DNA of 64,000 nt, taken from NCBI RefSeq assembly GCF_000834655.1, contig NZ_JXQQ01000027.1, forward strand, positions 1 through 64,000. Reading direction: 5' to 3'. Made by a program: the position numbers and the translations under genes. The notes below the pieces were generated by a model that had not been told where the DNA came from, made no database searches, and was given only the letters and a program-made list of their open reading frames with translations. Source of the stretch: Variovorax paradoxus. Lineage in GTDB: Bacteria > Pseudomonadota > Gammaproteobacteria > Burkholderiales > Burkholderiaceae_C. Within the stretch, counting starts at the first letter, position 1; the number at the start of each line of letters is the position of its first letter. Positions 27,041 to 36,936 of the stretch are shown here, in pieces.

Positions 27041-27118
27041 GCTCCCGCATTTCGCTGCGCGCTTTCGACCCGTGCAGGCGCTTCGGCAGCCTGCCCACAA
27101 GCAATCAAGGAGTTGTGA

Positions 27119-28159
<1,041 letters not shown>

Positions 28160-28187
28160 TTTCTTCTTCTTTTCCGGACATTTCCCC

Positions 28188-29624
28188 GTGACTCTCGCAG
28201 CAGCGTCTACCGCGCACACAACACCGGCTCCTTCGGAGTTCACGGTGCTTCACCTGGGCCTGGGTTCGTTCCACCGCGCCCACCAGGCTGTCTACCTGCA
28301 GCGGCTGATCGAAGCGGGCGACACCCGCTGGTCGCTTTCGGGCGCCAACATCCGGCCCGACATGGCCGAGGTCGTCGCGGCACTGCGCGCACAGGGCGGG
28401 CGCTACACGCTCGAGACCGTGTCGCCGGCGGGCGAGTACCGCTACGAGCAGATCGAGGCGATCCGCGAGGTGCTGCCCTACGAGCCCTCGCTCGCCGCGG
28501 TGATCGCGCGCGGCGCGGCGCCTTCGACGCGCATCGTCTCCTTCACCGTGACCGAGGCGGGCTACTACCTCGACGCGAAGGACAACAAGCTCGACCTGTC
28601 GTTCGCCGACCTGGCTGCGGACATCGAACGCGCGCGGCGCGGCGAAGCCGGGGAGACCATCTACGGCGCGGTGTGCGCGATCCTGCGCGCGCGCAAGGCG
28701 GCGGGCGCGGGCCCTGTGACGCTCCTGAACTGCGACAACCTGCGCCACAACGGCGACCGCTTCCATGGCGGGCTGCTGGAATTCATCGAACGCGCGGGCG
28801 ATGCCGACCTGCTGGCCTGGACCGTTGCCAACACCCGCTGCCCGAACGCGATGGTCGATCGCATCACGCCCCGCCCGCCGCCCGAGCTGCGCGCGCGCGT
28901 GCACGCAGCGACGGGCCGCGACGACGCCGCGCCGATCACGGGCGAGAGCTTCATCCAGTGGGTCATCGAAGACAACTTCATCGCCGGGCGGCCCGACTGG
29001 GGACGCGTGGGCGTGGAGCTGGTCGAGTCGGTGCAGCCGTACGAGGAGGCCAAGATCCGCATCCTCAACGCGACGCACAGCTGCATCGCCTGGGCCGGCA
29101 CGCTGATCGGCCTGGCGTTCATCCACGAAGGCACGCACGACGCGGCCATCCGCAAGATGGCCCACGACTACGTGACCGACGACGTGATCCCGTGCCTGAG
29201 CCCGAGCCCCATCGATCTCGCCGCCTACCGCGACGTGGTGCTCGATCGCTTCGGCAACCCCGCGATCCGCGACACCAACCAGCGCGTGGCGGCGGACGGG
29301 TTCTCCAAGATCCCCGGCTTCATCGCGCCGACCGTGCGCGAGCGCCTGGCCGCGGGACAGGGCATCGACAGCGTGGCGATGCTGCCGGCGCTGTTCCTCG
29401 CCTTCCTGCAGCGCTGGCACCGCGGGGCGCTGCCCTACGCCTACCAGGACCAGGGCATGGACGAGGCGGCCGCGCACGCGATCTGCGATGCGGCCGACCC
29501 GGTCGCGGCGCTGTGCGCCGACACCGGCCTGTGGGGCGACCTCGCAGGCGATGCGCGGCTGGTCGAGGCCGTGCGCAAGGCAAGCGCGCGTGTCGTGCGC
29601 TTCGTCGAAGGCGACGTGAAATGA
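28188..29624 (+). CDS. dalD: D-arabinitol 4-dehydrogenase (mannitol dehydrogenase family)
   Basis: Polyol-specific long-chain dehydrogenase/reductase, 478 residues, oxidising D-arabinitol to D-xylulose with NAD+. The N-terminal HLGLGSFHRAHQAVYLQRL, central LLNCDNLRHNGDRFH and NAMVDRITPRP, and the catalytic lysine-asparagine-histidine motif in AKIRILNATHSCIAWAGT all match the DalD group. A GTG start is used. The stop overlaps the SDR gene by four bases. D-mannitol oxidation is also possible, as members of this family are often promiscuous. The product would go to xylulokinase at the end of the locus. Confidence 0.87.
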   Translation: MTLAAASTAHTTPAPSEFTVLHLGLGSFHRAHQAVYLQRLIEAGDTRWSLSGANIRPDMAEVVAALRAQGGRYTLETVSPAGEYRYEQIEAIREVLPYEPSLAAVIARGAAPSTRIVSFTVTEAGYYLDAKDNKLDLSFADLAADIERARRGEAGETIYGAVCAILRARKAAGAGPVTLLNCDNLRHNGDRFHGGLLEFIERAGDADLLAWTVANTRCPNAMVDRITPRPPPELRARVHAATGRDDAAPITGESFIQWVIEDNFIAGRPDWGRVGVELVESVQPYEEAKIRILNATHSCIAWAGTLIGLAFIHEGTHDAAIRKMAHDYVTDDVIPCLSPSPIDLAAYRDVVLDRFGNPAIRDTNQRVAADGFSKIPGFIAPTVRERLAAGQGIDSVAMLPALFLAFLQRWHRGALPYAYQDQGMDEAAAHAICDAADPVAALCADTGLWGDLAGDARLVEAVRKASARVVRFVEGDVK

Positions 29625-30409
29625 GCGGCCGGCTGCAAGACCGCCATGTGCTGCTGACGGGTGCCGGCGGCGGCATCGGTCTCGCGGTGGCAGAGGCGTG
29701 CATCGCCGAAGGCGCGCGCTGCAGCGTGATCGACCGTGCTGGCAGCGCGCCGGACGCCGTGCGCGCTTTGCAGCAGCGCCATCCCGACCGCCTCGCCTAC
29801 ATCGCGGCCGACGTCACGAACGCGCAAGACATTCGACGTTTGCTGGCCGAGGCGATCGCCGCGTTCGGCCCCGTCCACACGCTCTTCAACAATGCGGCCG
29901 TGTTCGATCTCGCACCGCTTCTGGAGAGCGACGAGGCCTCGTTCGACAAGCTCTTCGCGGTCAACGTGAAGGGCATGTTCTTCGTCATGCAGGCGGTGCT
30001 GCGCCACATGGTGGAGGCCGGCACGCAGGGCGCGTCGGTCATCAACATGGCCTCGCAGGCGGGGCGCCGCGGCGAGGCGCTGGTGTCGCACTACTGCGCG
30101 ACCAAGGCGGCCGTCATCAGCTACACGCAGAGCGCGGCGCTCGCGATGGCGCCGCACGGCATTCGCGTCAACGGCATCTCGCCGGGCGTGGTCGACACGC
30201 CCATGTGGGACCATGTCGACAGCCTGTTCGCCAAGGCCGAAGGGCTCGCGCCCGGCGAGAAGAAGCGGCGCGTGGGGCTCGACGTGCCGCTGGGCCGCAT
30301 GGGCGCGCCGAGCGATGTTGCGGGCGCCGCCGTTTTCCTGGCCAGCGACGAGGCGCGCTACATCACGGCGCAGACGCTGAATGTCGATGGCGGCAACGTC
30401 ATGAGCTGA
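29621..30409 (+). CDS. smoS: Sorbitol dehydrogenase (L-iditol 2-dehydrogenase), short-chain type
   Basis: Classical SDR of 262 residues oxidising D-sorbitol to D-fructose with NAD+. The cofactor motif is TGAGGGIG, NNAA is at the core, and the active site YCATKAAV carries Tyr and Lys. Stretches such as INMASQAGRRGEALV, GEKKRRVG and the C-terminal NVDGGNVMS are very like Rhodobacter SmoS. ATG overlaps the dalD stop, so the two are translated together. Galactitol may be an additional substrate. Confidence 0.9.
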   Translation: MSGRLQDRHVLLTGAGGGIGLAVAEACIAEGARCSVIDRAGSAPDAVRALQQRHPDRLAYIAADVTNAQDIRRLLAEAIAAFGPVHTLFNNAAVFDLAPLLESDEASFDKLFAVNVKGMFFVMQAVLRHMVEAGTQGASVINMASQAGRRGEALVSHYCATKAAVISYTQSAALAMAPHGIRVNGISPGVVDTPMWDHVDSLFAKAEGLAPGEKKRRVGLDVPLGRMGAPSDVAGAAVFLASDEARYITAQTLNVDGGNVMS

Positions 30410-30508
30410 AAGGAGAGCGGGTAAGAAAGTATCAGGCGGCCTCGCTTCCGGGCGGTGATTTGCCTCCGGCACGGTGAGAAGATCGGTTTCCTTTGCAGCA
30501 CGCGGTCC

Positions 30509-31180
30509 ATGAACGAAGATTTCCATCTCTACCTCGACAGCGCCGACCTCGCCGAACTGCGGACCTGCCTGCCGCACTCGGTGGTTCACGGCGTGACGAC
30601 CAACCCGACGCTGCTCAAGCGCGCGGGCGTCGGCCGCGGCGAGGTGCCGGGCCTCCTCAAGCGCTGCCTCGACCTGGGCGCGCGGCAGGTGCAGGCGCAG
30701 GTGTATTCGAGCGACGTCGACGGCATGCTCGACGATGCACAGGCGCTGCTCTCCCACTTCGACCGCGGCCAGCTGGTCGTCAAGATTCCGGCCACGCGCC
30801 AGGGCTTCGATGCAGGCGCGCGGCTCATCGCCGAGGGCGTACCCGTGACGTGGACCGCCGTGTACGCGCCCGAGCAGGCGCACTTCGCGGCGCAGCTGGG
30901 CGGGGCCTATGCGGCGCCGTATCTCGGGCGGCTCGAAGACGCCGGTGTCGATGGGCTGGGGCTCATCGCGCAGATGCAGTCGTTGGTCGCGCAGCGGCCT
31001 TCGCCCCGCACGCGGCTGCTGGTGGCGAGCATCCGGTCGCGCGAGGCCTGCCTGTCGCTGCTCGCGCTGGGCGTGGGCGCCATCACGATCCCGCCGCGCC
31101 TTTTTTCCGAACTGCTGGACCATCCGGCCACGCTGGCTGCCGAACGCGGCTTCCTGGCCGATGCCGGCGAACTGCGCTGA
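30509..31180 (+). CDS. Transaldolase-superfamily protein, fructose-6-phosphate aldolase (FSA)-like
   Basis: Protein of 223 residues, the size of FSA/TalC rather than full transaldolase. Motifs: YLDSADLAELRTCLP and VVHGVTTNPTLLKRAG at the N-terminus, the Schiff-base lysine in QLVVKIPATRQGF, and APYLGRLEDAGVDG. The start is set at ATG 30509, since the earlier residues are unlike the family. FSA cleaves fructose 6-phosphate to dihydroxyacetone and glyceraldehyde 3-phosphate; some members act as transaldolases on sugar phosphates. It sits between sorbitol dehydrogenase and a PfkB kinase, an unusual inclusion for polyol operons. Confidence 0.82.
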   Translation: MNEDFHLYLDSADLAELRTCLPHSVVHGVTTNPTLLKRAGVGRGEVPGLLKRCLDLGARQVQAQVYSSDVDGMLDDAQALLSHFDRGQLVVKIPATRQGFDAGARLIAEGVPVTWTAVYAPEQAHFAAQLGGAYAAPYLGRLEDAGVDGLGLIAQMQSLVAQRPSPRTRLLVASIRSREACLSLLALGVGAITIPPRLFSELLDHPATLAAERGFLADAGELR

Positions 31181-31199
31181 CCCACACGATTCAAGAACC

Positions 31200-32147
31200 A
31201 TGCGAATTGCACTCACGGGCGAAGCCCTGATCGATTTCACCGCCAGCGAGGCGGGCACCCTGGCGTTTCTCGGCCACGAGGGCGGCTCGCCGCTCAACAC
31301 GGCCGTGGCCTGCGCGCGCCTCGGGGTGCACACGGGGTTTCTCACGCAGCTGTCGACCGACCTGTTCGGCGAGCGGCTGATGGGTTTTCTCGAACGCAAC
31401 GGCGTGGACACCGGCTTCATCCTGCGCAGCAGTGCGCCCTCGACGCTGGCCTTCGTCGAGCGCACGCCCGAGACCAACCGCTATGCGTTCTATACGCGCG
31501 GCAGCGCCGATGCGACGTGGTCTCCCGAGCCGCTGCCGCAGTTGCCGGCGGAGTGCCGCTTCCTGCACTTCGGCTCGATCTCGCTGCTGCAGGAGCCGGC
31601 TTCGACGCGCATCGCCGAGCTCGTCACCGCGAACGCAGGCCGCTGCGTGATCGTGTTCGACCCCAACGTGCGGCCGAGCCTGATTCCGGACATGGCCGCG
31701 TTTCGCGACCGCGTGACGAACTGGCTGGCGATGGCGGACCTGGTCAAGCTCAGCGACGAAGACGCCGAACTGCTCGCACCGGGCCAGCCGGTCGATGCGC
31801 TGGCGGCCGACTGCCTGAACGCCGGCGCGCGCGCCGTGATCGTCACCCGCGGCAGTGCGGGCGCCACGCTCTGGCGCACGGGACACGAGCCGCTCACCGT
31901 CGCTGCGCCGCGGATCACGGTCGTCGACACCATCGGCGCGGGCGATACCTTCACGGCGGGGCTTTCGGTGTCGCTGCTCGCGCACGGCGTCGAGCATCCG
32001 GCCCAGCTGGGCGAACTGAGCGACGAGGCCTGGGGCGAAGTGATGCGCTTTGCCGCTACCGCCGCTGCCCTGAACTGCACCCGCGAGGGCGCGGACCCAC
32101 CCACCCTGGAAGCCGTTCACAGCGCGCTCGCCCGGGCAGACAATTGA
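31200..32147 (+). CDS. PfkB-family carbohydrate kinase, probable fructokinase
   Basis: Cytoplasmic sugar kinase of 315 residues. The N-terminal GEALIDF and GGSPLNTAVACARLG are typical of fructokinases, and the C-terminal signature DTIGAGDTFTAGLS includes the catalytic aspartate. It would phosphorylate fructose from sorbitol or mannitol oxidation to fructose 6-phosphate, equivalent to MtlZ in Pseudomonas. Starts 19 bases after the aldolase stop; the upstream in-frame extension overlaps that gene and is rejected. Confidence 0.88.
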   Translation: MRIALTGEALIDFTASEAGTLAFLGHEGGSPLNTAVACARLGVHTGFLTQLSTDLFGERLMGFLERNGVDTGFILRSSAPSTLAFVERTPETNRYAFYTRGSADATWSPEPLPQLPAECRFLHFGSISLLQEPASTRIAELVTANAGRCVIVFDPNVRPSLIPDMAAFRDRVTNWLAMADLVKLSDEDAELLAPGQPVDALAADCLNAGARAVIVTRGSAGATLWRTGHEPLTVAAPRITVVDTIGAGDTFTAGLSVSLLAHGVEHPAQLGELSDEAWGEVMRFAATAAALNCTREGADPPTLEAVHSALARADN

Positions 32148-32178
32148 GGCTGCTTCCAGGTTTTGCCTTTCTGCCGCC

Positions 32179-33135
32179 ATGACGACGTCCACACGCAAAC
32201 GTTCGATCCCCCGTCAGCGCCAACCCGAGCTGGAGCGTGACTTTGCGCGCTCGCCCTCGCTGGGCTACGAGGCGCCCGAAGAAACCGGCCTGGTGCGCTG
32301 CCTCGCGCACGGCTTTCCGAGCCCGCTGGTGCGCTGGCACTTCCACGAAGACTACGAGCTGCACCTGATCACCGAGACCTCCGGCAAGGCCTTCATCGGC
32401 GACTGGATCGGGCCGTTCCAGCCCGGGCACCTGGTGCTGTGCGGGCCGCGGCTGCCGCACAACTGGATCTCGCTGGACGTACCCGAAGGCGGCGCCGCGG
32501 GGCGCGACCGGGTGATCCAGTTCCGCCACGAGCCGATCGAGATGGCCGCCACCGGCATCCCCGAGCTGCGCGAGGTGATGCAGCTGCTGGAGCGCGCGCG
32601 CCACGGCATCGAGTTCTTCGGCATGTCGCAGCAGGCGCAGTCGCACTGGGACAACATCAAGGCCGCGCGCGGCGCGCGCCGGCTCGGGCTGTTCCTCGAA
32701 TTCCTGGCGGACCTGGCGCAATGCACCGACTACCGGCTGCTCTCGAGCGTGCAGATGCAGGGCGTGCAGGGCAGCGACGGCGATGCGCAGGTCGACCAGA
32801 TCAACGACGTGGTCAACCGCATCACCAACAACATGGCCGAGCCGATCTCGATGTCGGATGTGGCGGCCGAACTGGGCATGAGCGAGAGCCGCTTCAGCCG
32901 CTTCTTCCGGCGCTCCACCGGCAACAGCTTCACCGACTTCGTGAACCGTGTGCGCATCAACAGCGCCTGCCACCTGCTGATGCAGACCGACCACTACGTG
33001 ACGGACATCTGCTATCAGGTCGGCTTCAACAACGTCGCGAATTTCAACCGGCGCTTTCTGGAGATCAAGGGCATGACGCCCAGCGAATTCCGGCGGCAGG
33101 CCGACACCCGGTTCGGCTCGGGCGTCTCTTCGTAG
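32179..33135 (+). CDS. AraC-family regulator of polyol catabolism (MtlR-like)
   Basis: Regulator of 318 residues. The N-terminal half has a cupin-like sensing domain (WHFHEDYELHLITETSGKAF, FQPGHLVLCGPRLPHNW). The C-terminal half has two helix-turn-helix motifs (SMSDVAAELGMSESRFSRFF and VTDICYQVGFNNVANFNRRF) ending in the AraC signature. In Pseudomonas fluorescens the AraC-family MtlR activates the mtlEFGKDYZ operon on mannitol, sorbitol or arabitol. Its place inside this locus, between the fructokinase and xylulokinase genes, supports the same job here. The 21-bp-spaced direct repeats upstream of smoE are a candidate binding site. Confidence 0.88.
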   Translation: MTTSTRKRSIPRQRQPELERDFARSPSLGYEAPEETGLVRCLAHGFPSPLVRWHFHEDYELHLITETSGKAFIGDWIGPFQPGHLVLCGPRLPHNWISLDVPEGGAAGRDRVIQFRHEPIEMAATGIPELREVMQLLERARHGIEFFGMSQQAQSHWDNIKAARGARRLGLFLEFLADLAQCTDYRLLSSVQMQGVQGSDGDAQVDQINDVVNRITNNMAEPISMSDVAAELGMSESRFSRFFRRSTGNSFTDFVNRVRINSACHLLMQTDHYVTDICYQVGFNNVANFNRRFLEIKGMTPSEFRRQADTRFGSGVSS

Positions 33136-33157
33136 TCACAAAAGCAGGGAGTTCATC

Positions 33158-34627
33158 TTGTATCTGGGACTCGACCTCGGCACGTCCGAGCTCAAGGCGC
33201 TGTTGCTCGCCGACGATCACCGCATCGTCGGCGTGGCGCGCGCGGCACTCACGGTCGAACGGCCGCAACCGCTCTGGTCGGAGCAGGCGCCCAGCCAGTG
33301 GTGGCAGGCACTCGAGGACGTCATGGCGCAGCTTCGCAGCGCGCATGCACAGGCGCTGGCGGCCGTGCGCGCCATCGGCCTGTCGGGCCAGATGCACGGC
33401 GCGACGCTGCTCGATGCGGCCGGCGAAGTGCTGCGCCCCGCCATCCTCTGGAACGACGGGCGCAGCGGCGCGCAGTGCGAAGAGCTCACCCGCGCCGTAC
33501 CGCGCCTGGGCGAGATCGCGGGCAACCTCGCGATGCCCGGCTTCACCGCGCCCAAGCTGCTGTGGGTGCGCAAGCACGAGCCCGAGATCTTCAAGCGCAC
33601 CGCGCGCGTGCTGCTGCCCAAGGACTGGCTGCGCTTCATGTTGAGCGGCGAGGCGGTCAGCGAGATGTCTGATGCGGCCGGCACGCTGTGGCTCGATGTG
33701 GGGGCGCGCGACTGGTCCGACGAACTGCTCGCGGTCACGGGGCTCACGCGCGACCATATGCCGCGGCTGGTCGAGGGCAGCGAAGTGTCGGCCAGGCTCA
33801 AGCCCGAGTTGGCCGCGCGTTGGGGCGTGGGCAGCGGCATCGTGCGCATCGCCGGTGGTGCGGGCGACAACGCCGCCAGCGCGGTCGGGATGGGGCTGGT
33901 TGAACCAGGGCAGGGCTTCGTGTCGCTCGGCACCTCGGGCGTGGTGTTCGTCTCGACCGATCGCTTCTTGCCGAACCCCGCGCAGGCGATGCATGCCTTC
34001 TGCCATGCGCTGCCCCAGCGCTGGCACCAGATGTCGGTGATGCTCTCGGCCGCGAGCGCAGTGAGCTGGGCCGCGAAGACATTCAGGTTTGCCGACGAAG
34101 CTGCGCTCCTCGAGGCGGCGGCATCGGTCGCGCTCGCGGACCGGGCGCGTTGCCCGTTGTTCCTGCCGTACCTGTCGGGCGAACGCTCGCCGCACAACAA
34201 CCCGAACGCGCAGGGCGCGCTGTTCGGCCTGACGCATGCGGACGGCCCGGCCGAGATCGCCTATGCGATCGTCGAGGGCGTGAGCTTCGGACTGCGCGAT
34301 GGCTTCGACACGCTGAGCCTGCCGGCCGACATGCCGCTGCGCGAAGTCGCGCTGGTGGGCGGCGGTGCGCGCAGCATCTGGTGGGGCCAGTTGTTGGCCG
34401 ACATCTTCCAGGTGCCGCTCACGTTGTATGCAGGCAGCGAGACGGGTGGTGCGCTCGGTGCGGCGCGGCTCGCGTGGCTGGCCGATGGCGGTGCCGTGGC
34501 CGAGGTGTGCACGTTGCCGCCGGTGAAGCAAAAACTGACGCCTTCGTCTGAAGGGGCCGATGGGCACAAGACGCGGCATGCGCGTTTCCAGGTGCTGTAC
34601 ATGGCGCTGCGCGACCAGTTTCGCTAG
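33158..34627 (+). CDS. xylB: Xylulokinase
   Basis: FGGY-family kinase of 489 residues converting D-xylulose to D-xylulose 5-phosphate. Motifs: LGLDLGTSELKALLLAD, the substrate-binding GLSGQMHGATLLD, WNDGRS, and GERSPHNNPNAQGALFGL. The start appears to be TTG (M-YLGLDLG), placed eight bases after a GCAGGGAG Shine-Dalgarno; no ATG fits the conserved N-terminus. It completes the D-arabinitol route after DalD, corresponding to MtlY/DalK. A strong terminator follows. Confidence 0.95.
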   Translation: MYLGLDLGTSELKALLLADDHRIVGVARAALTVERPQPLWSEQAPSQWWQALEDVMAQLRSAHAQALAAVRAIGLSGQMHGATLLDAAGEVLRPAILWNDGRSGAQCEELTRAVPRLGEIAGNLAMPGFTAPKLLWVRKHEPEIFKRTARVLLPKDWLRFMLSGEAVSEMSDAAGTLWLDVGARDWSDELLAVTGLTRDHMPRLVEGSEVSARLKPELAARWGVGSGIVRIAGGAGDNAASAVGMGLVEPGQGFVSLGTSGVVFVSTDRFLPNPAQAMHAFCHALPQRWHQMSVMLSAASAVSWAAKTFRFADEAALLEAAASVALADRARCPLFLPYLSGERSPHNNPNAQGALFGLTHADGPAEIAYAIVEGVSFGLRDGFDTLSLPADMPLREVALVGGGARSIWWGQLLADIFQVPLTLYAGSETGGALGAARLAWLADGGAVAEVCTLPPVKQKLTPSSEGADGHKTRHARFQVLYMALRDQFR

Positions 34628-34650
34628 CCCAGCGCTGACACGCGCCCATG

Positions 34651-34680
34651 AAAAAAGCCCCGCCGAAGCGGGGCTTTTTT
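34651..34680. terminator. Bidirectional intrinsic terminator between xylB and groL
   Basis: A perfect 13-bp stem (34651-34663 with 34668-34680) has a CGAA loop and is flanked by six A on one side and six T on the other. It can end the polyol operon on the plus strand and the groESL transcript on the minus strand. Confidence 0.93.
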
Positions 34681-34689
34681 TCTATTTCG

Positions 34690-34782
34690 CGAAACACCGC
34701 GGAACCGGCTTTGCCGGGCCGCAGGTGTTGCCCCCGGTAGGGGGTAGGCGTAGCGGACACGAAGTGCCGCGCAGCCTGGGGG
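34690..34782 (-). repeat. Dispersed intergenic repeat, copy C
   Basis: Same unit as copies A and B, read on the minus strand. It keeps the CCCCCAG start, the CACTTCGTGTC block, a CCCCCTACCGGGGG hairpin and GCCCGGCAAAGCCGGTTCC. It lies between the xylB/groL terminator and the groL stop codon. Confidence 0.8.
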
Positions 34783-34791
34783 CGAGCGAAA

Positions 34792-36453
<1,662 letters not shown>

Positions 36454-36476
36454 TTACTCCGAATGGATGGAATGGA

Positions 36477-36767
36477 TTACTTCTCGACGACTGCGAACAG
36501 GTCGTCTTCCTTCATGACGAGCAATTCGTCACCGTCGACCTTGACGGTCTGGCCGCTGTACTTGCCGAACAGGACGCGGTCGCCGACCTTGACGGTCAGT
36601 GCGGTCAGTTCGCCCTTGTCGGTGCGCTTGCCCGGGCCCACGGCCAGGACTTCGCCCTGATCGGGCTTTTCTGCGGCTGCGTCGGGGATGACGATGCCGG
36701 AGGCGGTCTTGGTTTCGCTGTCGATACGCTTGACGATCACACGATCGGCCAAAGGACGAAGTTTCAT
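36477..36767 (-). CDS. groS: Co-chaperonin GroES
   Basis: Heptameric lid of the GroEL chamber, 96 residues as usual. The start [16 protein letters not shown] and the mobile-loop region [21 protein letters not shown] are diagnostic. A GGAGAT Shine-Dalgarno precedes the ATG. First gene of the operon, about 90 bases downstream of the CIRCE operator. Confidence 0.98.
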   Translation of the reverse strand: MKLRPLADRVIVKRIDSETKTASGIVIPDAAAEKPDQGEVLAVGPGKRTDKGELTALTVKVGDRVLFGKYSGQTVKVDGDELLVMKEDDLFAVVEK

Positions 36768-36854
36768 TGCATCTCCTGGATATGGATAAGAAACGGGTTT
36801 GTGGTCGGGTGCCGGACTGAAGGTCGGCGGCCCATCGACTGGGAGCGAGGCTTG

Positions 36855-36881
36855 TTAGCACTCATCATCAGCGAGTGCTAA
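36855..36881 (-). promoter_or_regulatory. CIRCE element (HrcA operator) of groESL
   Basis: Perfect inverted repeat TTAGCACTC-N9-GAGTGCTAA, identical to the CIRCE consensus. HrcA binds it and represses chaperonin transcription until heat or misfolded protein titrates GroEL. It directly abuts the -10 box of the groES promoter. Confidence 0.97.
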
Positions 36882-36908
36882 TCATAAGGGCAATCGGTGG
36901 GCTTTCAA
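36881..36908 (-). promoter_or_regulatory. Sigma-70 promoter of groESL
   Basis: On the minus strand, TTGAAA (36903-36908) and TATGAT (36881-36886) are separated by 16 bases. The -10 shares one base with the CIRCE dyad, so HrcA would block initiation. No sigma-32-type promoter was recognised in this gap. Confidence 0.8.
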
Positions 36909-36936
36909 GGCCTGGGGCTTGCTGACGGGCGGGTTC

